DNA from: Desulfobulbus sp.
Lineage (GTDB): Bacteria > Desulfobacterota > Desulfobulbia > Desulfobulbales > Desulfobulbaceae
DNA length: 15,754 nt
Direction: 5' to 3'
Assembly: GCA_011051825.1 (NCBI GenBank)
Contig: DRKH01000013.1
Span: 1 to 15,754 of the forward strand
Shown here: positions 1-7,200 of the stretch, piece by piece
Position numbering within the stretch: position 1 is the first letter of the stretch
How the letters are laid out: every line of letters starts with the position of its first letter
Position numbers and translations under genes: made by a program
Notes under the pieces: model-generated
What the model was told of the DNA's origin: nothing
Seen by the model: only the letters and a program-made list of their open reading frames with translations
Database searches by the model: none

Positions 1-145
1 AAAGCTCAGCTTGAATGAAATCAGGGATACCATCGCTTTTTTTGAAAAATGAATTGACCTGAAATCAGGCATAAGCGCTGCTAAATGCGATTTGAGATTA
101 TAGCTGTAGCGATGTTATCCCTCGTTGCTGAGGAATGGTGGTAAT
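1..145 (+). repeat. Left copy of 145-bp inverted dispersed repeat (MITE/REPIN-like)
   Basis: This stretch matches the reverse complement of 10496-10640 at 143 of 145 positions; the two differences are at 44 and 47. Inside it is a 100-bp unit (23-122) whose ends are a 15-bp imperfect terminal inverted repeat, AGGGATACCATCGCT at 23-37 and AGCGATGTTATCCCT at 108-122, with one mismatch between arms. The match starts at the first base of the window, so the copy probably extends further left. It encodes no protein and carries no transposase. It behaves like a non-autonomous miniature element or a REP doublet; which of these cannot be settled here. Confidence 0.9.
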
Positions 146-204
146 AAAATTTTTCTATGCTCCTTGAACTCGAACGAAAATTCTCATTTCCGGACTGACA
201 CTAA
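138..204 (+). repeat. Flanking repeat arm, copy A
   Basis: Directly after the 145-bp repeat comes GTGGTAAT, an AAAATTTTT tract, TATGC, then GAACGAAAAT and CTCATT. The same ordered blocks occur at 10706-10771 (+) and, inverted and with an insertion, at 10407-10503. The similarity is imperfect and gapped, so the outer boundary near 204 is approximate. It appears to be the outer arm of the same composite element as the 145-bp core. Confidence 0.55.
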
Positions 205-836
205 CCAGAGAGTCCCGAGTTTACAGTTACCTTACCTCCGGTATTTTTCGCCTTCTGTTTTCATAGTTCGAACCCTATACTATCTGTGGTTGCTGTGCGG
301 TTAAAAAAAAGCGCTCCCGCCATGCCGGTGTGTCCGCACTTATTGCAACCCTTTCTTTTTTTGCCTGCCCTGGAATGATTTTCGGGGATTATGCCTGTTG
401 CTATGCATTTTTTGCGCCATGCATTAGTGTTTGGCCTAAGGTGCCGCAGGCTATGGATAAAATGAATGGGCTCCAGGGGAGAGCAGGGGGAACCGGGTCC
501 GGTTTTCCGCACCTGCGTATTTGTAGTTCTTTTTTCCGGAAACTGCCCGGTTATCCGGAAATCGGTTTTCGGCTCTCCGATTGAGCATTGTGGAAGGCGG
601 TTAGGATTGTTTCATTCGACTAAGCCGTCTCTGTTGTACGTGATCACGGGCACTGCACGGAGTCTCGTCCCTCGCTTACCTCTTCGCACGGTCGCGACTG
701 CACGAATCTATCGCACCCCTGCTCACGTACAGGTTGAGGGCAGGTGAACTCACATGGTTACAAATTACAAAGCCCGTGACGAGATACTCTCTGTTCGGTT
801 GCCGGAAAGAGGGGTATTGAACCTTGGAAAACTTCC
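205..836. other. Gene-free region with a structured segment
   Basis: There is no ORF here with a recognisable family, a convincing ribosome binding site or a consistent coding pattern; the short ORFs on both strands (80-95 codons) look like chance. The part from about 595 to 731 has structure: a bulged stem (595-603 with 621-630) followed by a 9-bp perfect stem, TGTACGTGA at 635-643 with TCACGTACA at 723-731, enclosing about 80 bases with an imperfect direct repeat (ACTGCACG at 652 and 697) and a GTCGCGAC palindrome. It also lies downstream of the minus-strand DUF1501 gene, but no clear hairpin plus T-tract terminator was found. Confidence 0.5.
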
Positions 837-2132
837 TTATCCGAAAAGGGGGGAGATAACCGGACTGCCATCAGTGAGTATACCGGGATTGGTAATTCCG
901 TAAATTGAGTAGATGGTGGCAGCGACACTCAAGGGTTCAAACCAGTATGATGAGGGATCGGGTCGCAGGTACAGCCGGTTCACAGAGCCCGTATCCTTCA
1001 CAACGGTTTCGCCTACCACGCCCGGAGTGTTGAAATAATCCGTACCGCCGAGTACATACAATGTCTGAAGATTGCCATGATCCCAACCGTTGGCACTGTT
1101 CAGGTTAACGCCACGGCCAAAGTCCCCCATGACCATGATATTGATTTTACCACGCTTATCGACTAAACGGATGTGCGCCATGGCGGATTGTAATGCCCGG
1201 AAAAGCTGCTCCATCCGTGACATGTAGTTCTCGGCATCATTATGATCATCCCAGCCGCCAAGCCCTGAAGTGGCAAGGGAGATTGCCTGGGTGTCGCTGT
1301 TGTAATTGAGGACCTTGACCGCTGTTTTCAGCTTGCGGGCAAAGCTGTTATCCTCATAGTTATGTCCACCAAGGTCAGGGTCGGGCAGGGCATCTATCTC
1401 ATTAATGAACGTCTCCATTTCCTTCCTTTTTTCAAAGGCATCTTTGATCTTCCCCTCCGGATTCACCAGCTGGGCCAGCGTATCCATTTCATCGGTATAA
1501 TCGGGTTCGCTGCCGCGATGGAACGGATTGTCAAGGTTCTCGTTTATACTTATGGGTTCAAGAGTGGTGTCCCTTGGTAAAGTACCTCTGGCATAGAAAC
1601 CGGAGTCACCTTCCATGGTCAAAAAAGGCATTTTCGTTGTCGCATCGATAATGGAGTTGTCCTTCAGTATTCGAGCCAGATTGGCAAAGATACCTGCGGC
1701 GTCCTCATTGAATGAACCTCGCTGATTCTGGGCAACACAGGAGCCGTGGGATCGGTTGTCATTCTGCCAGCGCACTTCGCTGAAACATGTGCGGAATACG
1801 TTGAGGTCGTCGACAGCCAACAGCTCTTCCATGATGGTGCCTCCGGCAGTAGTCCAGAACCCGTTGTCTGTGGCCTGAAGGTTGCCGCTGCCGAAATGAT
1901 TACTGTAACTACTCTGGGACAGGTTTTTGAACTGGTCGTAGTTGGTAAAATTTCCTGCCAGCTCACTGGCCCCGCCATAGAGAAATATCATGATGGTCTG
2001 GGGCTGATTTGCAGCATATACAGCTGAGTTAAACTGTACGTCGGCAAGCGGTCCGGCAGCCCGGGAAAGGTTCGGTAACAGGCAGCTGCAGCCCGCATAC
2101 ATGGAAAGTTTAAGGAAAGAGCGTCGATTCAT
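837..2132 (-). CDS. Tat-exported DUF1501 family protein
   Basis: A 431-aa protein of the DUF1501 family, which shares the alkaline phosphatase/sulfatase-like fold; the substrate is unknown. The N-terminus carries a twin-arginine motif (NRRSFLKL, residues 2-9), a hydrophobic stretch and an Ala-rich cleavage region near residue 26, so folded export by Tat is likely. Family hallmarks are clear: GWDDH at 293-297, GDFGR at 336-340 and GWDHG at 349-353, the expected metal-site positions. An NRSHG block lies at 126-130. The start ATG overlaps the stop of the upstream gene by one base (TAATG) behind a strong GGAGGT site, so the two genes are translationally coupled. It is usually found next to a DUF1800 gene, as here. 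Family assignment is firm; function is unknown. Confidence 0.88.
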   Translation of the reverse strand: MNRRSFLKLSMYAGCSCLLPNLSRAAGPLADVQFNSAVYAANQPQTIMIFLYGGASELAGNFTNYDQFKNLSQSSYSNHFGSGNLQATDNGFWTTAGGTIMEELLAVDDLNVFRTCFSEVRWQNDNRSHGSCVAQNQRGSFNEDAAGIFANLARILKDNSIIDATTKMPFLTMEGDSGFYARGTLPRDTTLEPISINENLDNPFHRGSEPDYTDEMDTLAQLVNPEGKIKDAFEKRKEMETFINEIDALPDPDLGGHNYEDNSFARKLKTAVKVLNYNSDTQAISLATSGLGGWDDHNDAENYMSRMEQLFRALQSAMAHIRLVDKRGKINIMVMGDFGRGVNLNSANGWDHGNLQTLYVLGGTDYFNTPGVVGETVVKDTGSVNRLYLRPDPSSYWFEPLSVAATIYSIYGITNPGILTDGSPVISPLFG

Positions 2133-3862
2133 TACCGTACCTCCTGAAACATATACAGTTCGCTCAATCTGGAAATATAATCAAGCACATCTTCAGCTGC
2201 ATTTTCACGCCAGGAATAACAGCCGTCATCGTTGACACGGCGAAAATTATATCTCCATTGATACTCCCGGCGGTCTGTGGTTAACATGTTGTTTTTAAAC
2301 ATTTCCATTTCCTGATATGTCGGTTTCCGGTGAATCGTGAGTTTAAAAAGATAGGTGATAAAAGAGTCCAGCGTGGCTTCGGGATTGTCTGCTATGTAAT
2401 TGAAACGATCATTATCAAGAAGTTGCGGGCGCCATCCGTAGGAGTCCCAGGAATCATAGACTTTCTCCCCTTCTCCACAGACATTACGCAGCAGGATCCT
2501 TTCTCGTATATACTTGTGATAATGAGCAAACGATAGGGTGTCGAGAGGTGTCCTCTCCAGTTTGCCCAGTTTGTATTTCATGGCAGCCTGATTCATATCG
2601 ATCAGGGCATCATTGAAGTGCACAAAGGTATACTTCCAATGTTTGTACTCCAGTTTTTTGGTCAGTGAATAAAACAGCTCTTCCGCACTTTTCACCCTTG
2701 AGGTCTTCAGCAGATATTCTCTGGAGAAGAGGATCTGGAGCAATACATCCTCCCAGGTCTCAGGGTGAGAGGTAACGATACTGTGGGTTATCCCGGCCTT
2801 TTGTACTTCATCGTGATCGGTGAAGAAGAAATCGACCAGCCTCCGTACACTACCGTTGATGAACCCGTCGGACTTGACAAGTTCACGGTAAAAATCAAAA
2901 CCGGTGGTCACCGAGGTCCCGAAAAGCGATTGTGGAATCACATTTTCGTTAAGACCGATAACCAGGGTGTCGGCATCTGCGTCAAGATACCAGTTCTGCA
3001 GGGTTGTGGCAGCCTTAGGCACATCGGCATCATTAAAATCAAAAGTGAAGATTTCAAGCATCTCCCGGCCATTGTCTTCCGGGCTGCGAAATCTGCGCCA
3101 GTTGTCGGAACCGGTCATGTGGAGAAAGGTGGAGTGGCGCATTCCCACATCATCGTCCATGTCCATGACCAGCCAGTTGTAGACTCTTGAACTGTTGGGA
3201 TAATGTGAGGATTCCAGTTCATAGGCAGGGGAAAACATAATGGTCTGGGTTAGGATATAGGCGACCCAGTTGTGCAGGTAATGGCTGTCCAGGTATTGCA
3301 TGGCATAGAAGCGGGCCAGGATGTCATGGACATCATTGTTGTAGTATTCATGGTGATAATAACGTTCGTCATTGCGAATTTCCTTCTCGACCCGGGCCAT
3401 GTCGTTTTTCTTCTCAAAAAGACCACGCCGAACTGAACAGAGAAAGGAGCTGGATGTAATTCTCTGGTCCAGTGCTTTGGCGGGATAGCCAAAGAACAGG
3501 GATGATAGAAGCTTGTCTGCAACTTTGCGGCGGTCTGTTAGGGAAAGTTGGTTGAAGTCGGAATCCGAGAGCTGTTGAAGGCCATATCGGGTATGTGACA
3601 TTTCATTTTGATAATAATAAAGCCCTTTGTATTGCAGATCATATTTCGGATTATTATCAGCATAACTCATGCCGCAGGTTGTATTTCTTGACAACAGCAG
3701 GTTAACGGCAGGAAGTAAAAGGAAATCGTCGGCTGCATGCGACAGGTTGGCGGAGAACAGGCATGTAATTAAGATGAAAAAAAGGGTCTGTGGCCTAGGC
3801 CGGTGACGGGAAATTTTGCAGGTATTTTTAAATAGATGCACCGCTGGGCTCTTCGAAATCAT
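2132..3862 (-). CDS. Exported DUF1800-like protein (divergent)
   Basis: A 576-aa protein with a Sec-type signal peptide: a basic N-region of about 25 residues, a hydrophobic core at 27-40 and a likely cleavage after SHA (residue 43). The segment at 263-291 (DNGREMLEIFT, then a TLQNW motif) matches the ENxxRELLELHT...ALTGW signature of DUF1800 proteins in a degenerate form. The region at 198-262 corresponds to the part that precedes this signature in the family, and a HRKPTYQEM motif near the C-terminus also fits. It is coupled to the DUF1501 gene. The two families commonly co-occur and are thought to act together outside the cytoplasm, but no activity is established. The start has a modest GAGAG site seven bases upstream. 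The call rests on motifs plus context, so it is less certain than for its partner. Confidence 0.7.
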   Translation of the reverse strand: MISKSPAVHLFKNTCKISRHRPRPQTLFFILITCLFSANLSHAADDFLLLPAVNLLLSRNTTCGMSYADNNPKYDLQYKGLYYYQNEMSHTRYGLQQLSDSDFNQLSLTDRRKVADKLLSSLFFGYPAKALDQRITSSSFLCSVRRGLFEKKNDMARVEKEIRNDERYYHHEYYNNDVHDILARFYAMQYLDSHYLHNWVAYILTQTIMFSPAYELESSHYPNSSRVYNWLVMDMDDDVGMRHSTFLHMTGSDNWRRFRSPEDNGREMLEIFTFDFNDADVPKAATTLQNWYLDADADTLVIGLNENVIPQSLFGTSVTTGFDFYRELVKSDGFINGSVRRLVDFFFTDHDEVQKAGITHSIVTSHPETWEDVLLQILFSREYLLKTSRVKSAEELFYSLTKKLEYKHWKYTFVHFNDALIDMNQAAMKYKLGKLERTPLDTLSFAHYHKYIRERILLRNVCGEGEKVYDSWDSYGWRPQLLDNDRFNYIADNPEATLDSFITYLFKLTIHRKPTYQEMEMFKNNMLTTDRREYQWRYNFRRVNDDGCYSWRENAAEDVLDYISRLSELYMFQEVR

Positions 3863-4254
3863 ACGTATGCTCTCTTCAAAGGAGTAATTTTTATTGAAAT
3901 AAATACGTACTGTTTAGCAATATTCAGGCCGTTACCGAGTCCTCCATGTTTTTTTAGGTGTTCCGTTGGCGGTTTCACCCCGCATGTTGCATAAAGATCG
4001 TCGCGAACGGCCTGAAAACGCCTTGCATCCGGAACAACATCCGGCGTATTACGGGATTATTTTTTTCCGCTGCCCCCAGGCTGAAGGCCTTTAGGTAAAG
4101 AAGACGGAACCTGCTCCTCCCTGACAACCTGACAGCCTTCAGCCTAAATATCTTGCGGGCTTGCCCGCGTCAGGTTGTGGTATCTGTTTATCGATACATT
4201 TTCGTCAGATGTGGGTCGGGAAGGGATAACCGGAGGTTACCTGCATTACCCCTT
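3863..4254. other. Intergenic region upstream of the DUF1800-like gene
   Basis: This 392-bp gap separates the RACo-like gene from the DUF1800/DUF1501 pair, both on the minus strand. It probably holds the promoter of that pair, although no convincing -35/-10 was found. It contains the crossed inverted repeats at 4078-4178 and a short hairpin at 4225-4241 (GATAACC / GGTTACC, one G-T pair, loop of three) just after the RACo-like stop codon. That hairpin has no T-tract, so it is at best a weak terminator. I see no gene here. Confidence 0.5.
4078..4178. repeat. Two crossed (interleaved) inverted repeats
   Basis: Two perfect inverted repeats interleave in the order A-B-A'-B'. A is AGGCTGAAGGC at 4078-4088, pairing with GCCTTCAGCCT at 4135-4145. 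B is ACAACCTGAC at 4124-4133, pairing with GTCAGGTTGT at 4169-4178. Between A' and B' lies a small GC hairpin, GCGGGC-TT-GCCCGC (4155-4168), which abuts B'. If transcribed, this topology is a pseudoknot or two mutually exclusive folds; as DNA it could be a recombination or protein-binding site. Function is unknown. Confidence 0.6.
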
Positions 4255-6249
4255 TCACGAGACAGGCCGGACTCCCATTTCTGCCCGGACTCCCATTTCT
4301 GCCCGGACTCCCATTTCTGCCCGGACTCTTCGCCGACGTTCGGTTTCCGGAAAGAGGGTGGTGTCGGTATGGGGCAGAAACAGGGACGCCACATACTGGT
4401 CCCGGTATGAGGGTACTTCCGAGAGTTCAAAGCCGGTCATCCGCTGGATGGCGGCGACCACATCCCTGCGGATATGGTTGCTGAGTTCACTCATTCGGCA
4501 GCCCATGAGCGAGCCGTTGCCCACATACATCATGGTGCCGATATCCATTTCCGGCAGCAGTCCGACCGTCACGGCGCTGTCCAGATCAATATAGGAGCCA
4601 AATCCGCCCGCCAGAATTACCTGCTCGAGATCCGTCACCGTCAGCCCCACCTCGGCAAGCAGGGTCTGGATACCGGCATAGATGGCTCCCTTGGCCCGGA
4701 TAAAGTTATCGACATCCACCTCGGTCAGGACAATATCATGCTCAATACCCGATTCTTCGGCCCAGACAACTACATATTCCATCCCGCTGCGGCCTTCACG
4801 CAGGCGCGGATGATCGCGGTCGCGGACGAAACGGCCCCGCTGGTCAAGGACCCCGGCCTCAAAGAGATCAGCGATCATGACCAGCAGCCCGGATCCGCAG
4901 ATACCCCTGGCCGGTTTGGAGTCTATGGTCATACTCATGGGTTCCAGTGTCTGCGAATCGATGGAAAAATCTTCTATGGCCCCGGCGGCGGCCCGCATAC
5001 CGTGCAGGATGCCGCCGCCCTCAAAGGCAGGTCCGGCCGAACAGGCGGCACTGGCCAGCCATTCCCTGTTGCCGATGACGATCTCCGCGTTGGTGCCGAT
5101 ATCAATGAACAGGGTGATTTTTTCCGTACGGTACATGCCTGAGCCCATAACTCCGGCAACGATGTCACCTCCGACGTAGCTGGAGACTGCCGGGTACATC
5201 AGAGCAGTGGCATGATCGGCAAGCTTAAGACCGATATCGACCGCCCGGATGGGAGGGTAGAAGTTGGAGACCGGCACATAGGGGGCACGGCGGATATTAT
5301 GGGGTTCCAGTTCCAGCAGCAGATGGGTCATGGCCGTGTTGCCGGCCAGGGTAACCGAAGAGATTTCATCCCGACCAACCCGTTGTTTTTTCAGGAGGCG
5401 GGTGATAATCTCGTTGATGCTCTCGGTGACCAGCTCGTGCATATGGGTCAGGCCGTTTTCCTTTTCGGCATAGATCATTCTGGAGATGACATCCTCACCA
5501 TAGCTGATCTGATTATTGTATCCGCCGCCTTCAGCAAGAATTTTTCCCGAATTTTTATCGATCAGCTGGCCATAGACGGTGGTCGTGCCGATATCGACCG
5601 CCAGTCCGTAATTTCGTTTTGACCAGTCTCCGGACTGTACGTGGGTCAGGCGGGAGCGGGAATCGCTGTTTACCGGTCGGGCCAGGGTTGTGGTGATACG
5701 GAAATCATCCTCACGGATGGTCCTTCGCAGCCTGCGCAGGACACTGAGGCCTATCTGGATATGGCGTTCTTCATATTGCTCCCGCATGGCCAGAATGACG
5801 CGGGAGGCATCGGATCTGTGGTCGGTTGCATCCGGCCTGGGCAGTTCAAGAAAGAATTTTTCAACCGGCGGAGTAAAGATGCCCGCTTCCCGGAGTTCAT
5901 CAATATCAAAGATATGTTTACCGGCCCGGTGCCGTTCCGGTACCTCGGTACCGAGTTGTCCTTTTTTCAGGCCGCTTGCGTCGATGATACGGACCACGAC
6001 ATCTTCGGTGACCTTTGCCGTGCAGGCCTGACGGATGCCTTCGGCGATATCTTCCGGAGAAAATTTTTCACTGATCCCGTCGGCGACCGTACCGGATTCA
6101 ACCCGTATCCGGCATTTACCGCAGACCCCGGTGCCGCCGCAGGAGGCATTTATGTGAAGCCCGGCCCGGCGGGCGGCCCGGATAATAGTGGTGCCGTCTT
6201 CGACTTCAACGGTTTTGCCTGCGGGTTGAAATTCTATGCGATGGGTCAT
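4255..6249 (-). CDS. RACo-like ASKHA protein with N-terminal [2Fe-2S] ferredoxin domain
   Basis: A 664-aa protein of the DUF4445/RACo family, whose characterised members use ATP to drive reduction of inactive Co(II) corrinoid proteins. The N-terminal ferredoxin domain has C37, C43, C46 and C76 in plant-type [2Fe-2S] spacing. A linker follows, then an ASKHA actin-like ATPase domain with DIGTTT at 219-224, a DIGTNAEIVIG motif mid-domain and AGGFGSYIDLDSA near the end. Family members normally end at the FLPHTD...FP segment. Here there is an added arginine-rich tail of about 25 residues with VRAEMG three times, encoded by an 18-bp DNA repeat. It lies 72 bp after hydG and probably in the same transcript. 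No corrinoid protein or methyltransferase is in the window, so its target is inferred to be elsewhere. Confidence 0.87.
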   Translation of the reverse strand: MTHRIEFQPAGKTVEVEDGTTIIRAARRAGLHINASCGGTGVCGKCRIRVESGTVADGISEKFSPEDIAEGIRQACTAKVTEDVVVRIIDASGLKKGQLGTEVPERHRAGKHIFDIDELREAGIFTPPVEKFFLELPRPDATDHRSDASRVILAMREQYEERHIQIGLSVLRRLRRTIREDDFRITTTLARPVNSDSRSRLTHVQSGDWSKRNYGLAVDIGTTTVYGQLIDKNSGKILAEGGGYNNQISYGEDVISRMIYAEKENGLTHMHELVTESINEIITRLLKKQRVGRDEISSVTLAGNTAMTHLLLELEPHNIRRAPYVPVSNFYPPIRAVDIGLKLADHATALMYPAVSSYVGGDIVAGVMGSGMYRTEKITLFIDIGTNAEIVIGNREWLASAACSAGPAFEGGGILHGMRAAAGAIEDFSIDSQTLEPMSMTIDSKPARGICGSGLLVMIADLFEAGVLDQRGRFVRDRDHPRLREGRSGMEYVVVWAEESGIEHDIVLTEVDVDNFIRAKGAIYAGIQTLLAEVGLTVTDLEQVILAGGFGSYIDLDSAVTVGLLPEMDIGTMMYVGNGSLMGCRMSELSNHIRRDVVAAIQRMTGFELSEVPSYRDQYVASLFLPHTDTTLFPETERRRRVRAEMGVRAEMGVRAEMGVRPVS
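4267..4328 (-). repeat. 18-bp tandem repeat in the 3' end of the RACo-like gene
   Basis: The unit CCGGACTCCCATTTCTGC (plus strand) is present three times without a mismatch (4267-4284, 4285-4302, 4303-4320), followed by a partial fourth copy to 4328. It is in frame and adds VRAEMG units to the C-terminus. The perfect identity implies recent expansion by slippage or a repeat-associated insertion. Confidence 0.93.
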
Positions 6250-6281
6250 CGGATGTAACCATTCACTGGATTCATAGCCAT
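6246..6281 (-). CDS. Possible 11-residue leader peptide upstream of the RACo-like gene
   Basis: An ATG at 6281 follows an AGGAAAG ribosome site with five-base spacing and opens a 12-codon frame, MAMNPVNGYIR, whose TGA overlaps the ATG of the RACo-like gene (ATGA). The RACo-like start itself has no good ribosome site, so the leader may deliver ribosomes to it by translational coupling. There is no run of a single amino acid to suggest attenuation. This is inference from the sequence; chance cannot be excluded for so short a frame. Confidence 0.35.
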   Translation of the reverse strand: MAMNPVNGYIR

Positions 6282-6321
6282 GTGCTCTTTCCTGCGTGAA
6301 ATGAATAGGTGGCCACGTTGT

Positions 6322-7200
6322 TCATGGATTTTCAGGGTCCGGGATTTCAGCCGCCGTGAAAACAGGCCCGTCAATACAGACCAGCTTTTCTTCCATGTGA
6401 CAGTGGCCGCAGATGCCAACCCCGCATTTCATGTGTCGTTCAAGGGTGGTGATAATATTTTCAGCCTCCATGCCCATGGCCTGCAGCTGCTCAAGGACAA
6501 AACGAATCATGATGCCCGGCCCGCAGACCAGGGCCATGGTTCCGTCATTGATCGGGAAACCGTCGAGCAGGCCGGTAACCAGCCCGACCGGGCCGTTCCA
6601 CTCTTCTGCTGCCTGATCAACGGTGAGCCGAAGGTCCAGACCGTCCTGCCGCCAGCGGGAAAAATCCCGGTTGAAACAAAAATCTTCCGGAGTTCTGCTG
6701 CCGTAGAACAGGGTCAGGCTGCCGGTCTCGTCCGGTTGGGCAAGCCGCTGCTCAATCAGTGGGCGTAATGGTGCAAGGCCGATGCCGCCGGCAATGAAAA
6801 GGAGGTTTTTTCCTTTGAGCCGGTCTGTGGGGAAAGATCGGCCATAGGGACCGCGAACACCAATAATGTCGCCGGGTCGCAGTTTCTGGACGGCAGCCGT
6901 CAGGCGGCCGGAGTTACGGATGGTCAGGGAAAAACCGTCTTTACTGTCCGGACTTGAAGAAAATGAGATCGGTGCTTCACCAAGGTGGGGCATGGAAATC
7001 ATCATAAACTGGCCCGGTTCAAAGGAGAACCGGTGGTTGGCCAGCTCATCGACCAGGGTCAGTTCATAGGTGTTGACCAGGCTGTTTTCCCTGATGATCT
7101 TGCGAATGACTGCCTGGTCGGGCAGGTAAATGTTGTCTCGGCCGGCCTGGGCCTGTCTGCGGGCATCCAGGCTGCAGGACGGATAGCTGTCATAATCCAC
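6322..7200 (-). CDS. HydG/AsrB-like FAD/NAD(P)-binding electron-transfer subunit
   Basis: A 292-aa ferredoxin-NADP reductase-type flavoprotein of the hydrogenase/sulfur reductase gamma (HydG) and AsrB family. An FAD-binding barrel covers about residues 27-130, with the EAPISFSS flavin motif at 75-82. The nucleotide-binding domain carries GGIGLAPLRPLI at 138-149, and a C-terminal [2Fe-2S] site has C259, C264, C267 and C275. It should move electrons between the Fe-S chain of its HydB-like partner and NAD(P)(H). The start is GTG and overlaps the hydB stop by 11 bases, with only a weak ribosome site, so translation is likely coupled. Next to fdhA it is expected to act in a formate dehydrogenase complex rather than in a hydrogenase or sulfite reductase. 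Confidence 0.86.
   Translation of the reverse strand: MDYDSYPSCSLDARRQAQAGRDNIYLPDQAVIRKIIRENSLVNTYELTLVDELANHRFSFEPGQFMMISMPHLGEAPISFSSSPDSKDGFSLTIRNSGRLTAAVQKLRPGDIIGVRGPYGRSFPTDRLKGKNLLFIAGGIGLAPLRPLIEQRLAQPDETGSLTLFYGSRTPEDFCFNRDFSRWRQDGLDLRLTVDQAAEEWNGPVGLVTGLLDGFPINDGTMALVCGPGIMIRFVLEQLQAMGMEAENIITTLERHMKCGVGICGHCHMEEKLVCIDGPVFTAAEIPDPENP

Noticed and set aside
262..285. GTTCGAACC resembling a tRNA T-loop
   Set aside because: Flanking bases do not form a T-stem on either strand, and no acceptor or anticodon arms fit.
261..512. Minus-strand 83-codon frame with a GCNKCGHTGMAG stretch like the zinc motif of GspE/PilB ATPases
   Set aside because: Only one CxxC is present, the residues after it do not continue the family pattern, and the rest of the frame looks non-coding.
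635..731. Retron msr-msd or diversity-generating retroelement
   Set aside because: No reverse transcriptase gene is anywhere in the window.
4225..4241. Rho-independent terminator after the RACo-like gene
   Set aside because: The hairpin has a G-T pair and no following T-tract in the direction of transcription.
4267..4328. CRISPR array
   Set aside because: The 18-bp units are directly tandem with no spacers, in frame within a gene.
4474..6258. Long plus-strand frames (222, 136 and 205 codons) opposite the RACo-like gene
   Set aside because: They are antisense to a well-supported gene and show no family features; high G+C makes such shadow frames common.
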